NCBI GenBank assembly: GCA_002696035.1
Contig: NZQV01000016.1
Span: forward strand, 146,776 to 210,775
Reading direction: 5' to 3'
Length of the DNA stretch: 64,000 bases
DNA from: Balneola sp.
GTDB lineage: Bacteria; Bacteroidota; Rhodothermia; Balneolales; Balneolaceae
A model generated the notes under the pieces. That model had not been told where the DNA came from and searched no databases. It saw nothing but the letters and a program-made list of their open reading frames with translations. Numbering within the stretch: position 1 is the stretch's first letter; the number at the start of each line of letters is the position of its first letter. This document shows positions 18,722 to 26,249 of the stretch, in pieces. A program made the translations under genes and the position numbers.

Positions 18722-19153
18722 ATGTGGCAGGAACTTATTTTTCTGACAAATACCTTCACTTCATTTTTTATGATGGGACTCATCTGGCTTGTACAGCTGG
18801 TACATTATCCCTCTTTCAGATTTGTGTCTGAACAAAACTACCTCGATTTTCAAAACCATCACGTCCACAGTATCGATAAGATCGTGATCCCCATCATGAT
18901 TATAGAGATCACTACTTCATTCGCCCTTTCCTGGTATGAAGGATTTCTTTCCCTGAATGCTCTCGGCTTCCTTATTGTATTGATGATCTGGATCTCAACA
19001 GGATTGTTCTCGGTGCCGGCTCATTCCAAACTGGAATCCGGGAAAGATCTGGAAGCCATCAACAAACTCGTTTCCACCAACTGGATCCGGACCATCTTGT
19101 GGACCCTGAAATCCGGATTGAGTTTTTATTTGTTGATGAAGATGCTTGGTTGA
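18722..19153 (+). CDS. Small four-helix membrane protein, possibly DUF1772-like
   Basis: The 143-residue protein has about four membrane segments (near 5-25, 55-75, 80-100 and 120-140). A conserved-looking LVQLVHYPSFRFV and QNHHVHSIDKIV stretch carries several His that could bind metal or haem. The pattern W-x-x-Q-x-V-H-Y-P-x-F is seen in small uncharacterised inner-membrane proteins related to DUF1772. No enzymatic role can be assigned. It is divergent from aspS. Confidence 0.5.
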   Translation: MWQELIFLTNTFTSFFMMGLIWLVQLVHYPSFRFVSEQNYLDFQNHHVHSIDKIVIPIMIIEITTSFALSWYEGFLSLNALGFLIVLMIWISTGLFSVPAHSKLESGKDLEAINKLVSTNWIRTILWTLKSGLSFYLLMKMLG

Positions 19154-19232
19154 GATCCCCAAGCCTTACCAAAAACACCCAAAAAAATTAATATTGGCAA
19201 ACTTCCCCCAATTTTAGCTACATTATTCGTCC

Positions 19233-19255
19233 TTTCTCCGAGTGGGTCGGAGAAA
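19233..19255 (+). promoter_or_regulatory. Hairpin in the leader of the LuxR-type regulator
   Basis: TTTCTCCGA and TCGGAGAAA form a perfect 9-bp stem with a 5-base loop (GTGGG), ending 24 bases before the ATG. A strong GGGGAGG ribosome site lies between hairpin and ATG. No T-run follows, so it may stabilise or control the leader rather than terminate. Confidence 0.5.
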
Positions 19256-19279
19256 AACCATTCTACCTGGGGAGGTACA

Positions 19280-19933
19280 ATGAATATCATCGATACTATA
19301 GTTGCTGACGGCAACGAGATTTTCAGATATGGACTAAGTTCCATTTTGCGCGACCACGGTGCTTTTAATATTTGCAGCGAGGTGGACAACGGTGCACTCG
19401 TACTTACCGCTTATGAAAGCGTGAAACCTCAACTTTGCATCCTCTCCTTTTCTATGCCCGAGATGGAAGGCATCATCATCGCTAAGAAGATCATTGACAA
19501 AAATCCCGGTGCCAACATTCTGTTGATGGCTGATAAAACCGATCGTGCCACCCTCAACGAATTTTTGGATTCCGGTGCATTTGGATTGATCCACAAATCT
19601 GCGCACCAACTTGAGCTCATTGATGCAGCCGAAAAAGTGGCAGCGGGAGAACGTTTTCTCGGAAGACAATTTTCCCGAATGATGACAGAAGAATACAAGC
19701 GCCTTGCCCGAAAGAAAAAACACCCCGATCCTATCAAATCCATCACCAAAAGAGAAAGAGAGATCCTGGGATTACTCACCGAAGGACTCACCAGTACCGA
19801 GATCGCCAATAAACTCTATATCAGTCCCCGAACGGTAGAAAAGCACCGAACCAATTTATTGAAGAAACTGGATCTGAAGAATACTGCTTCTTTGGTTCGA
19901 TTCGCCATGGAAAACCAGCAAACCCTGTTGTAA
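19280..19933 (+). CDS. NarL/LuxR-type regulator with atypical receiver domain
   Basis: The 217-residue protein has a receiver fold (1-120) and a LuxR-type HTH (about 150-212: SITKREREILGLLTEGLTS, then TEIANKLYISPRTVEKHRTN). The DNA-binding half is canonical. In the receiver, the beta-3 phospho-acceptor Asp is replaced by Ser (LCILSFSMPEMEG; Ser56 where D-x-x-M-P is expected), although Asp10 and the Lys of LIHKSA remain. It is therefore probably not phosphorylated in the usual way. It has an unusually strong ribosome site (GGGGAGG, 7 bases before ATG). No histidine kinase is adjacent. Confidence 0.88.
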   Translation: MNIIDTIVADGNEIFRYGLSSILRDHGAFNICSEVDNGALVLTAYESVKPQLCILSFSMPEMEGIIIAKKIIDKNPGANILLMADKTDRATLNEFLDSGAFGLIHKSAHQLELIDAAEKVAAGERFLGRQFSRMMTEEYKRLARKKKHPDPIKSITKREREILGLLTEGLTSTEIANKLYISPRTVEKHRTNLLKKLDLKNTASLVRFAMENQQTLL

Positions 19934-19936
19934 CTA

Positions 19937-19969
19937 CCAAGTATCAAACCGTTGGAATTTGATACTTGG
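19937..19969. terminator. Perfect 12-bp inverted repeat after the regulator gene
   Basis: CCAAGTATCAAA and TTTGATACTTGG are separated by 9 bases and start 3 bases after the regulator stop. No T-run follows, so it could be a transcript-end stabiliser instead of a true terminator. Confidence 0.5.
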
Positions 19970-20096
19970 CTCTTGGAATTTAAAGACTACGTATTTTCAC
20001 GTACTAAAATTACGTACTTCCCTCCATTGACGAACACCCCACATAAAGCTATGTTTTACGTGCAAATGGGGTAATAGCCGTCTGTAGATGATATCT

Positions 20097-20131
20097 GCCA
20101 CCGCTCATTGATTTGAGGGTGGCTTTTTTTT
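20097..20131 (+). terminator. Strong intrinsic terminator
   Basis: GCCACC(G)CTCA pairs with TGAGGGTGGC (one bulged base) and is followed by eight T residues. It ends whatever is transcribed rightward from the regulator gene or from the structured stretch at 19970-20096, and faces the convergent TM2 gene. Confidence 0.85.
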
Positions 20132-20164
20132 GGTCGTCACTAAAATCCCGGCACATAGATCTAG

Positions 20165-20797
20165 TTATGATCTCCCCTGTGAAAGCTGTTTCAGCTTAGC
20201 GGCCTTTAATTCGTTGTAGGTATTTTGCTCATCCACCATTTGAGACAGCGCGAAAAGATCATACAAGGCTCCGAGCCCCAAAACCCCGCCACTCAAAAGC
20301 CAGCCTATACCGGTACCGATCCTCCCTAAATAAAACCGATGCAGCCCCAGGATCCCGAATATCCCTACAAACCAAAACAGATACGCCTTCCCCTTCGACT
20401 TGGCATCCACATCCGGAAAATCCCGGTTCACAATAAGCGAACGCTTCTTTTTGCCACCAACTTTCGTGATAAAATCGTCATAGCTTGAAAGTAGTTTTCG
20501 GGTAAACTTTTTAGTTCTGACTGACTCCGCACCAGCAGACTCCAGCTCATCTTCCAATACCTGGTACTCAAACACAAATTCATCCACTACTCGCTCCATT
20601 GAGATCTGTTCCTGAAGATATGCCTCAATTTTTCTGCTAAGATTGCGGATGGAATCGTGGATAGTGATGATCAGGTCGGTCTTGGTTTCTTCGCCACCTT
20701 CCGTCAACTCTGAGATTAAATTATTATAGGTATTAGATGCCTTTTGGAGTGAGTTTTCTGCCGCCAGCGCCATCTGATACTGTTCTGTTTTCTTCAT
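20165..20797 (-). CDS. TM2-domain membrane protein with helical N-terminus
   Basis: The 210-residue protein has about 145 residues of charged, Gln/Glu-rich helix (probably coiled coil), then the TM2 domain: KGKAYLFWFVGIFGILGLHR, followed by FYLGRIGTGIGWLLSGG and the end DLF with two hydrophobic hairpin helices. The G-x-HRFYLGR-x-G-x-G signature is typical. TM2 proteins are small membrane proteins of unknown molecular role. The ATG at 20797 has no ribosome-site match. Confidence 0.8.
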   Translation of the reverse strand: MKKTEQYQMALAAENSLQKASNTYNNLISELTEGGEETKTDLIITIHDSIRNLSRKIEAYLQEQISMERVVDEFVFEYQVLEDELESAGAESVRTKKFTRKLLSSYDDFITKVGGKKKRSLIVNRDFPDVDAKSKGKAYLFWFVGIFGILGLHRFYLGRIGTGIGWLLSGGVLGLGALYDLFALSQMVDEQNTYNELKAAKLKQLSQGRS

Positions 20798-20930
20798 TGA
20801 TCACATCTGTTTTATTACAAGAAGTAACGAAATAATATACTGCTAATCGAGAACCAAGGTTTCTTATGATTTTGCAGGTTCACAATTTATCTTCTTTCAG
20901 ATCTCTGAACCTTTTATTTTTTTGAATATT

Positions 20931-21392
20931 ATGAGAAACAAACTTCTGATCTCTGCTCTCTCTGTTTTAGTATTGATGATATGTTCCCATTCCAGTCTTC
21001 AGGCTCAATCCGGCACTTCTTCTCTTGGAGTAGGATTAATAATTGGCGAACCGAGCGGGGTTTCCATCAAAAAATGGTTTAATAACAGAATTGCTGTGGA
21101 TGTTGGCGCCGCTTGGTCGCTGGCTCAAAATGAAGCCTTACACCTTCACAGTAATCTGCTTCTTCACGATGCTTTGGACAATACACCTAAACTTTCATTC
21201 TACTATGGGATTGGCGGCCGTATCATCTTTTCGGATACCCCAAAAGTTGGTGCCCGTATTCCACTGGGACTCACCTACCTTTTTGAAAACATCCCCTTCG
21301 ACCTGTTTGTAGAAGCCGCCCCCATCTTAGACCTCACCCCAGATATCAGTCTGTCCGGAAACGGCGGTTTTGGCTTTCGGTATTATTTTTAG
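20931..21392 (+). CDS. Small outer-membrane beta-barrel protein
   Basis: The 153-residue protein has a signal peptide (MRNKLLISALSVLVLMICSH to LQAQ) and a mature part of alternating hydrophobic strands (LGVGLIIGEPSGVSIKKWF, AVDVGAAWSL, FYYGIGGRIIF, IPLGLTYLF, FDLFVEAAPIL) ending in GGFGFRYYF, the aromatic C-terminus expected of outer-membrane barrels. An 8-stranded barrel is likely. The ATG at 20931 is preferred to the TTG at 20922. Confidence 0.72.
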   Translation: MRNKLLISALSVLVLMICSHSSLQAQSGTSSLGVGLIIGEPSGVSIKKWFNNRIAVDVGAAWSLAQNEALHLHSNLLLHDALDNTPKLSFYYGIGGRIIFSDTPKVGARIPLGLTYLFENIPFDLFVEAAPILDLTPDISLSGNGGFGFRYYF

Positions 21393-21499
21393 GGAAGATC
21401 AAATGCCCATTTTACAATGAATCCTTTCGGGATAAAAGGAGGTTAACTTCACATGCCCGAAATATACATGATCTGGAAAAGGATGAAATCTTTGAAAAA

Positions 21500-21595
21500 A
21501 TGACTCAGAAAGAGCAGGAAAAGAAAGAATTGAAAATTTTAGGGGGAATTGGGGCTATATTCCTTACCCTGATCACATTAGGGAAATTTAGATAG
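21500..21595 (+). CDS. Possible 31-residue membrane microprotein
   Basis: ATG at 21500 opens MTQKEQEKKELKILGGIGAI and continues to a hydrophobic LTLITLG and a short basic tail, i.e. a charged N-terminus plus one membrane segment. Its ATG overlaps (ATGA) the stop of a 16-codon ORF (21453-21503) that does have a good AAGGAGG site. The same frame stays open upstream of the ATG with a plausible charged sequence but no start codon, so it may instead be the 3' remnant of a broken gene. Confidence 0.3.
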   Translation: MTQKEQEKKELKILGGIGAIFLTLITLGKFR

Positions 21596-21653
21596 TGTAT
21601 TTTTAATAATGGAAATTGTTTTATTTAGGCAAATAACTTAATTGACTAGTTTT

Positions 21654-22505
21654 ATGTCAGAAAAAAACCAAAACTTCTATTTTGAGTTATCAGAGCCAAA
21701 AAAAATTGATACCCTTGAGACTCTGGTCTCTCTAAATATTCAGAAAGAATACTTTAAACCAGGTTTTTTAGAGCGCCCTCCTGATCGTGATTCTAAAGTA
21801 ATTTCCTCAACCTCTTTTGAATTTCCGACTGCTTATCCATTATTGGGTCATAATACATCTGGTCTATTTCGTGGTCAGATTCGGAATTGGTCACTTATTC
21901 CAAAATGTTATAGGACTTTAACTCGAGATAAAGACCTAGAAGAAGAAAAAGATTCTATCAGAAGATATTTATTCCACAAATCTTTAAGAGGTTTTAGAGA
22001 ATTTTGCAGGAGAGCAGAAAGTCAGAATCCTGACTTCCCTGAATTATTACCTGATCGAATGTCATTAGCTCAACATTTCGGTGTAAACACACCTCTTCTA
22101 GATTGGTCTAAAAACATTTTTACCGCAATTTTTTTTGCAATAAGAAATGTCTTTGGTGATAAGAATTTCAGTAATGAATTAAAGGTTTTCATTTATCATA
22201 TCATTGATGAAAGATTACTTCATGATAAATTTCCAGAAGAAAAACAGATAATGACTTTTGAACACTCATCTTATTTAAAGCCGTATGCAATAGATAGAAG
22301 AATAGAAAGACAAAAGGCCGTTTTTACATTTCATCCATTTCCAACAAATGTTGAGAATAGAGTTCCTGTAAATGTTTATATAATAGATTGGGAGTTAATA
22401 GAAAACTTAATCGACCTAATGAAAGGATTTGGATATACGGAGGATCATTTTTTCCCTGATTATGCAGGTATTGCTGATGCAGTAAATTCGGAAACCGTCC
22501 TTTAA
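21654..22505 (+). CDS. FRG-domain protein
   Basis: The 283-residue protein carries the FRG core: LFRGQIRNWSLIPKCYR near residue 65-80, then a helical stretch and MSLAQHFGVNTPLLDWSKNI and FTAIFFAI, the defining F-R-G and A-Q-H-x-G-x-x-T-x-L-L-D-W elements. FRG proteins are found in phage-defence and mobile regions; their biochemical activity is not settled. It is the first gene of the AT-rich accessory region and starts at the ATG at 21654 (a TTG at 21642 is less likely). It is separated from the next operon by 190 bp. Confidence 0.85.
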   Translation: MSEKNQNFYFELSEPKKIDTLETLVSLNIQKEYFKPGFLERPPDRDSKVISSTSFEFPTAYPLLGHNTSGLFRGQIRNWSLIPKCYRTLTRDKDLEEEKDSIRRYLFHKSLRGFREFCRRAESQNPDFPELLPDRMSLAQHFGVNTPLLDWSKNIFTAIFFAIRNVFGDKNFSNELKVFIYHIIDERLLHDKFPEEKQIMTFEHSSYLKPYAIDRRIERQKAVFTFHPFPTNVENRVPVNVYIIDWELIENLIDLMKGFGYTEDHFFPDYAGIADAVNSETVL

Positions 22506-22695
22506 ATTCAATAGAAATTCTTTAATCCCAATTTTATTTTAATAACATACTGTCTCCATGTTATCAATAACATCGAAATTTAAATGTGGATTCATGACAA
22601 TAAAAGCATATATGACTAATTTCTTTTGTAGATGCATATAAGGATATATATTTACCAAAATTTCAGTTCATACAATTTGCCCTTGAATTATAATT

Positions 22696-23817
22696 ATGTC
22701 TAAAAGCGAAGAAAACAATACTGACTCAATTGAGGCCGAAAATCTTGGGCCTTCAAATTTAATGGATAGGCCTTTCAACCCTAAAGACATTGATATTACA
22801 TCAAAGACGATGTCCTTAGACACAATAATTAAAAGGTTGGATTTCGGTGAAATTGATTTAGATACAGAATTTCAAAGGCATAAAGATTTATGGGATTTTG
22901 AAAAGCAAAGTAAATTGATCGAGTCAATTTTGATAAAATTTCCTTTACCTGCTTTTTATTTCGATGGCTCAAATAATAACGATTGGTTAATAGTAGATGG
23001 CTTGCAAAGAATGAGTTCTTTGAAAAGGTTCGTAATTGATGACGACCTTGAGCTAACTGGATTGGAGTTCTTATATAAGTTAGAAGGGAAAAAGTTTTCG
23101 GAACTTTCTAGAAGTCTCCAAAGGCAAATTGAAGAAACTCAAATTACTGCATACATAATTAACCCAGGCACACCTATAGACGTCAAATTTAATATATTTA
23201 GAAGAATTAATACTGGTGGGTTGATATTGACCGGGCAAGAGATTAGACATGCTTTAAATCAGGGAAGACCGGCGAACTTTGTTAAAGAACTAGCTGATTT
23301 AAATAGTTTTAAAAAAGCCACTCAGCATTCTATCAAAGCCGAACGAATGTTAGATCGAGAATTTACAAATAGATTTCTGGCCTTTTATTTAACCTCTCAT
23401 CAAAAATACCGGCCAGACATTGACAGCTTTTTGAATGAAAGCCTCGTGAAGCTGTCTGAGCTAGATGAGAAAAAAATCCAAAAGTGTAAAAATGATTTTG
23501 ATTCTTCAATGAATCTAGCATATAAAGTATTTGGTAGATACGCATTTAGAAAAGTACCTAGTCTAAATGAACGCAGAAGACCTATCAATAAAGCACTTTT
23601 TGAGGTTTGGAGTGTTTTATTTGCAAAACTTACTGATTCACAAAGAGAAAAAATCGAAAATAAGCAAACTGGAAAGAGGTTATTTCAGGAATTCATTGAA
23701 TTACAAAATAAAAATTCTGAATTTTTTGATTCTATAAGTAATGCAACAGGCACTAAGTCAAGAGTAATATATCGACATGAATGTTTAATAAATCTGTTAG
23801 AAAAATATGTTAACTAA
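22696..23817 (+). CDS. DUF262 domain protein, first gene of a defence-like trio
   Basis: The 373-residue protein has a ParB/sulfiredoxin-like DUF262 domain: MSLDTIIKRLDFGEIDLDTEFQR in the first 70 residues, QSKLIESILIKFPLPAFYF, and the nucleotide-site signature IVDGLQRMSSLKRF (DGQQR-like). The rest is helical. DUF262 occurs in GmrSD-type modified-DNA restriction enzymes and other defence proteins and can bind or hydrolyse NTPs. There is no C-terminal DUF1524/HNH nuclease here, so it is not a complete GmrSD. Its last 11 bp overlap the downstream ATPase gene. Confidence 0.85.
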   Translation: MSKSEENNTDSIEAENLGPSNLMDRPFNPKDIDITSKTMSLDTIIKRLDFGEIDLDTEFQRHKDLWDFEKQSKLIESILIKFPLPAFYFDGSNNNDWLIVDGLQRMSSLKRFVIDDDLELTGLEFLYKLEGKKFSELSRSLQRQIEETQITAYIINPGTPIDVKFNIFRRINTGGLILTGQEIRHALNQGRPANFVKELADLNSFKKATQHSIKAERMLDREFTNRFLAFYLTSHQKYRPDIDSFLNESLVKLSELDEKKIQKCKNDFDSSMNLAYKVFGRYAFRKVPSLNERRRPINKALFEVWSVLFAKLTDSQREKIENKQTGKRLFQEFIELQNKNSEFFDSISNATGTKSRVIYRHECLINLLEKYVN

Positions 23818-24907
23818 CCTGAGAATAGAAAATTTCAAACCTATTAAACAGATGGAAGTTGAGTTAACAAACTTAAATCTGTTGCTAGGATTAAATGGGA
23901 TGGGAAAATCTTCTTTAATTCAATCTTTATTACTCTTAAGACAAAGTAGTGATTTAAGTGATGGTGTATTTGAATTAAATGGTGATTTAGCAAAAATTGG
24001 TGTTGGTAGAGATGCTATGTATCAATTTAATGATACTTCTGAGTCTATTAATATTTCCCTGAAAGAGCACTCAGTTGATCAGGAATTTTCTTGGAAATTC
24101 AAATATGCTTCAGACGCTGAAATATTAGAAACAGAGGACATATATACTAGAGATACTCTAGATGAACTATCTCTATTTAATGATAATTTTAATTATCTAT
24201 CAGCCGAAAGAATCCCACCTACAGACGGACACATAATTTCTACAAGAGAAGTAATAAATAGTCATCAAGTTGGTGTTAGAGGTGAATACACGATTCACTT
24301 TTTAAATGTATTTGGCGACATAGATGTTGATTCAGACTTAGTTCATAAAGATGCAAAAAGCAGTTCCTTACTGCATCAGGTTGATGCTTGGCTAAGTGAG
24401 ATCTCACCAGGTACTCGCCTGAAAACTTTTAATGTCCCCTCACTAGAATTAATTAGAATGGGAATGGAGTTTGAGACAGACTCTGACGTTACAAATGTGT
24501 TTAAACCAAAAAATGTTGGTTTTGGTCTTTCATATGCCTTACCTGTCATTACTGCATTACTTTCGGCCAAAAAAGGAGCCTTAGTTGTCATTGAGAACCC
24601 GGAGTCACATATTCATCCAAAAGGACAAGCCCAACTAGGTATGCTGATTGCCAAAGTAGCAAGTTTGGGAGTACAACTACTAATTGAAACTCATAGTGAC
24701 CATGTGGTCAATGGAATAAGAGTAGCTACAAAAAATGAATACATTGATTATTCTAAAGTAAGACTAAATTTCTTTGATAAGGTTAATAAAGATTTTGAGC
24801 AATACTCTGTTAATAATGTTATAAAACTTGACAGTAATGGAGAACTAAGTGACTATCCTGAGCACCTTTTAGATGAGTGGAATAATCAATTGCTAAAATT
24901 AGTTTAA
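23807..24907 (+). CDS. AAA/ABC-type ATPase resembling DUF3696 proteins
   Basis: The 366-residue ATPase starts MLTNLRIENFKPI. Walker A is GLNGMGKSS (28-36), a FGLSYALPVITALLSA signature-like region precedes Walker B ALVVIENPESHIHPKGQAQLG, and a LIETHSDHVVNGIR H-loop follows. This is the SMC/OLD-like ATPase branch known as DUF3696. No Toprim nuclease domain is present. It overlaps DUF262 by 11 bp and the downstream gene by 1 bp (TAATG), implying equal expression of three subunits. A sensor or motor role in a defence complex is inferred from context. Confidence 0.85.
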   Translation: MLTNLRIENFKPIKQMEVELTNLNLLLGLNGMGKSSLIQSLLLLRQSSDLSDGVFELNGDLAKIGVGRDAMYQFNDTSESINISLKEHSVDQEFSWKFKYASDAEILETEDIYTRDTLDELSLFNDNFNYLSAERIPPTDGHIISTREVINSHQVGVRGEYTIHFLNVFGDIDVDSDLVHKDAKSSSLLHQVDAWLSEISPGTRLKTFNVPSLELIRMGMEFETDSDVTNVFKPKNVGFGLSYALPVITALLSAKKGALVVIENPESHIHPKGQAQLGMLIAKVASLGVQLLIETHSDHVVNGIRVATKNEYIDYSKVRLNFFDKVNKDFEQYSVNNVIKLDSNGELSDYPEHLLDEWNNQLLKLV

Positions 24908-25740
24908 TGGATCTTTTCTTCAACGAAATAAGTAAAGCTGAGTCTGAAGATCGCATTCATGAAATTCTGCAAAATCTTTATATATGTTTTCGAAATGCGA
25001 AAAAAATAGGTTTTAAGCATATTAGAATAGATAGGAACTTCAAAGAAACGATGTTAGCTAATGATTACTCTCTTTTAGACTTTGCTTCTGATCCTAACGC
25101 TAATAAGACTTACCAAAGCATTCTCCTATCCTCGTTCAAAAGACCTTACCTTATAGATGATTGGGAAGAAGAAGTTGAAGAATTTCTTTCCTATGGATTT
25201 TATTTCGAGAACAGACAATATTCAATTGATAGAACAGAATGTGCCGGATTAGCTTCCGCATATATTAAAAGTTCTATTTCAATTAGCTTGCATTCAATTA
25301 ATTTATGGCTTAATTCAACTCAAGAAATAATTGTTTCGGAAAGTGGCGATGAACGAACTGAAAACGTTTTGAACATTTGTAATTCTGATTCAATTGAAAA
25401 TGATGAAATTCGGGAATTTATATACAAAATAGGTAGATACCATATTACTGAATCAAAGATTAACAGTGAAGATAAACCCATTACAATTTCTGGTGATCAT
25501 CATGGTAAGAAAGAAATGAAAAATTTTGCTTCAAAATTAGTACAATCAAAATATGTTACGGGGGTACGTAGTATTGAAATGGGTGGTAAAAGATTTATCC
25601 ATTCAATTGAAGAAAATGGAAGTATCAAAATTGTTATTCCTAAAACTGATTTAGAGCTAAAGTTATTGGTGGAAACAACAGGAACTGATGTTTTTGAAAC
25701 AAAGAAAATTGCAGACATCCTTGAGCAAGAATTTTCTTAA
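24907..25740 (+). CDS. Unknown third subunit of the DUF262-ATPase trio
   Basis: I do not recognise this 277-residue protein. It is acidic, has no signal peptide or membrane segment, and starts within the ATPase stop codon. The N-terminal 150 residues are helical with FYFENRQYSIDRTECAGLAS. Further on, ITISGDHHGKKEMKNF carries an HH pair and a KYVTGVRSIEMGGKRFIHS region resembles a small alpha/beta domain. A nuclease or other effector role is possible by position, but no catalytic motif is certain. A bidirectional terminator follows at 25776. Confidence 0.6.
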   Translation: MDLFFNEISKAESEDRIHEILQNLYICFRNAKKIGFKHIRIDRNFKETMLANDYSLLDFASDPNANKTYQSILLSSFKRPYLIDDWEEEVEEFLSYGFYFENRQYSIDRTECAGLASAYIKSSISISLHSINLWLNSTQEIIVSESGDERTENVLNICNSDSIENDEIREFIYKIGRYHITESKINSEDKPITISGDHHGKKEMKNFASKLVQSKYVTGVRSIEMGGKRFIHSIEENGSIKIVIPKTDLELKLLVETTGTDVFETKKIADILEQEFS

Positions 25741-25775
25741 ATGTTTTACCATTGTTGTACATCTCCAAAATAAAA

Positions 25776-25816
25776 AAGCCTTAAGAAACTACTTATCAGT
25801 TACTTAAGGCTTTATT
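25776..25816. terminator. Bidirectional terminator between the trio and the tRNA
   Basis: AAGCCTTAAG and CTTAAGGCTT form a perfect 10-bp stem with a 17-base loop, an A-run to the left and TTTATTTA to the right. It can serve both the rightward trio and the leftward tRNA transcript. Confidence 0.8.
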
Positions 25817-25820
25817 TATG

Positions 25821-25894
25821 TACCGTGGGACGGAATTGAACCGTCGACCTCACGATTATGAGTCGTGCGCTCTAACCATCTGAGCTACCACGGC
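25821..25894 (-). tRNA. tRNA with CAT anticodon (tRNA-Met or lysidine-type tRNA-Ile)
   Basis: On the minus strand a full cloverleaf is seen: acceptor GCCGTGG/CCACGGT (first pair G-U), D arm GCTC/GAGC with AGATGGTTA loop, anticodon stem CACGA/TCGTG with loop CTCATAA (anticodon CAT), variable AGGTC, and T arm GACGG/CCGTC with loop TTCAATT; discriminator A; CCA is not encoded. It lacks initiator features. CAT may mean elongator Met or, after lysidine modification, Ile; this cannot be settled by eye. Accessory DNA lies on both sides. Confidence 0.92.
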
Positions 25895-25991
25895 ATAAGT
25901 TTAAATCACGTTATTTCAGTGACTTACAGCAGATTTCAATTTTCGCAATTAGAACGTAAATCGTACTAATTCACCCCTTTTTGACCAAGTT

Positions 25992-26032
25992 TTGGTAACT
26001 GTTTGGTAACTACCTGGTAACTCCGAGGTAAC
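25992..26032. repeat. Phased TGGTAACT repeats, cluster 1
   Basis: Four GGTAAC cores start at 25994, 26004, 26016 and 26027, i.e. 10-12 bp apart, about one helical turn each. Three have the longer form TGGTAACT. They lie 100 bp from the tRNA 5' end in a 355-bp gene-free stretch (25895-26249) and could be recombinase arm-type sites or operators. Confidence 0.7.
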
Positions 26033-26198
26033 GAATTGCACTGCTCATTATGTTAAAGAACGGTTTCGTTCTGCTGTTTTTAAAAACAGACTTAAATATA
26101 AGGTTTTACTTACTACTTCGTCAAAGTTCTTTTCCACTTTTCTTGGGTTTTGCCTATCATCCCCAACTTTTTTTCAACCCCAGTAAATTCAGGGTTTT

Positions 26199-26217
26199 TG
26201 GTAACTATCTGGTAACT
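26199..26217. repeat. TGGTAACT repeats, cluster 2
   Basis: Two further TGGTAACTAT copies with cores at 26200 and 26211 (11 bp apart) lie 33 bp before the start of the 26250 gene, the same motif as cluster 1 about 180 bp away. Confidence 0.7.
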
Positions 26218-26249
26218 ATTCGCCCTTTTTTACCCAATAATTTTAATGA

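Noticed and set aside
22696..23817. Complete GmrSD restriction enzyme
   Set aside because: The C-terminal DUF1524/HNH nuclease domain is missing in this 373-residue protein.
25821..25894. Duplicated tRNA 3' end as attachment site of the island
   Set aside because: I looked for a copy of the T-arm/acceptor sequence near 21.6 kb and 52-53 kb by eye and did not find one; an alignment search would settle it.
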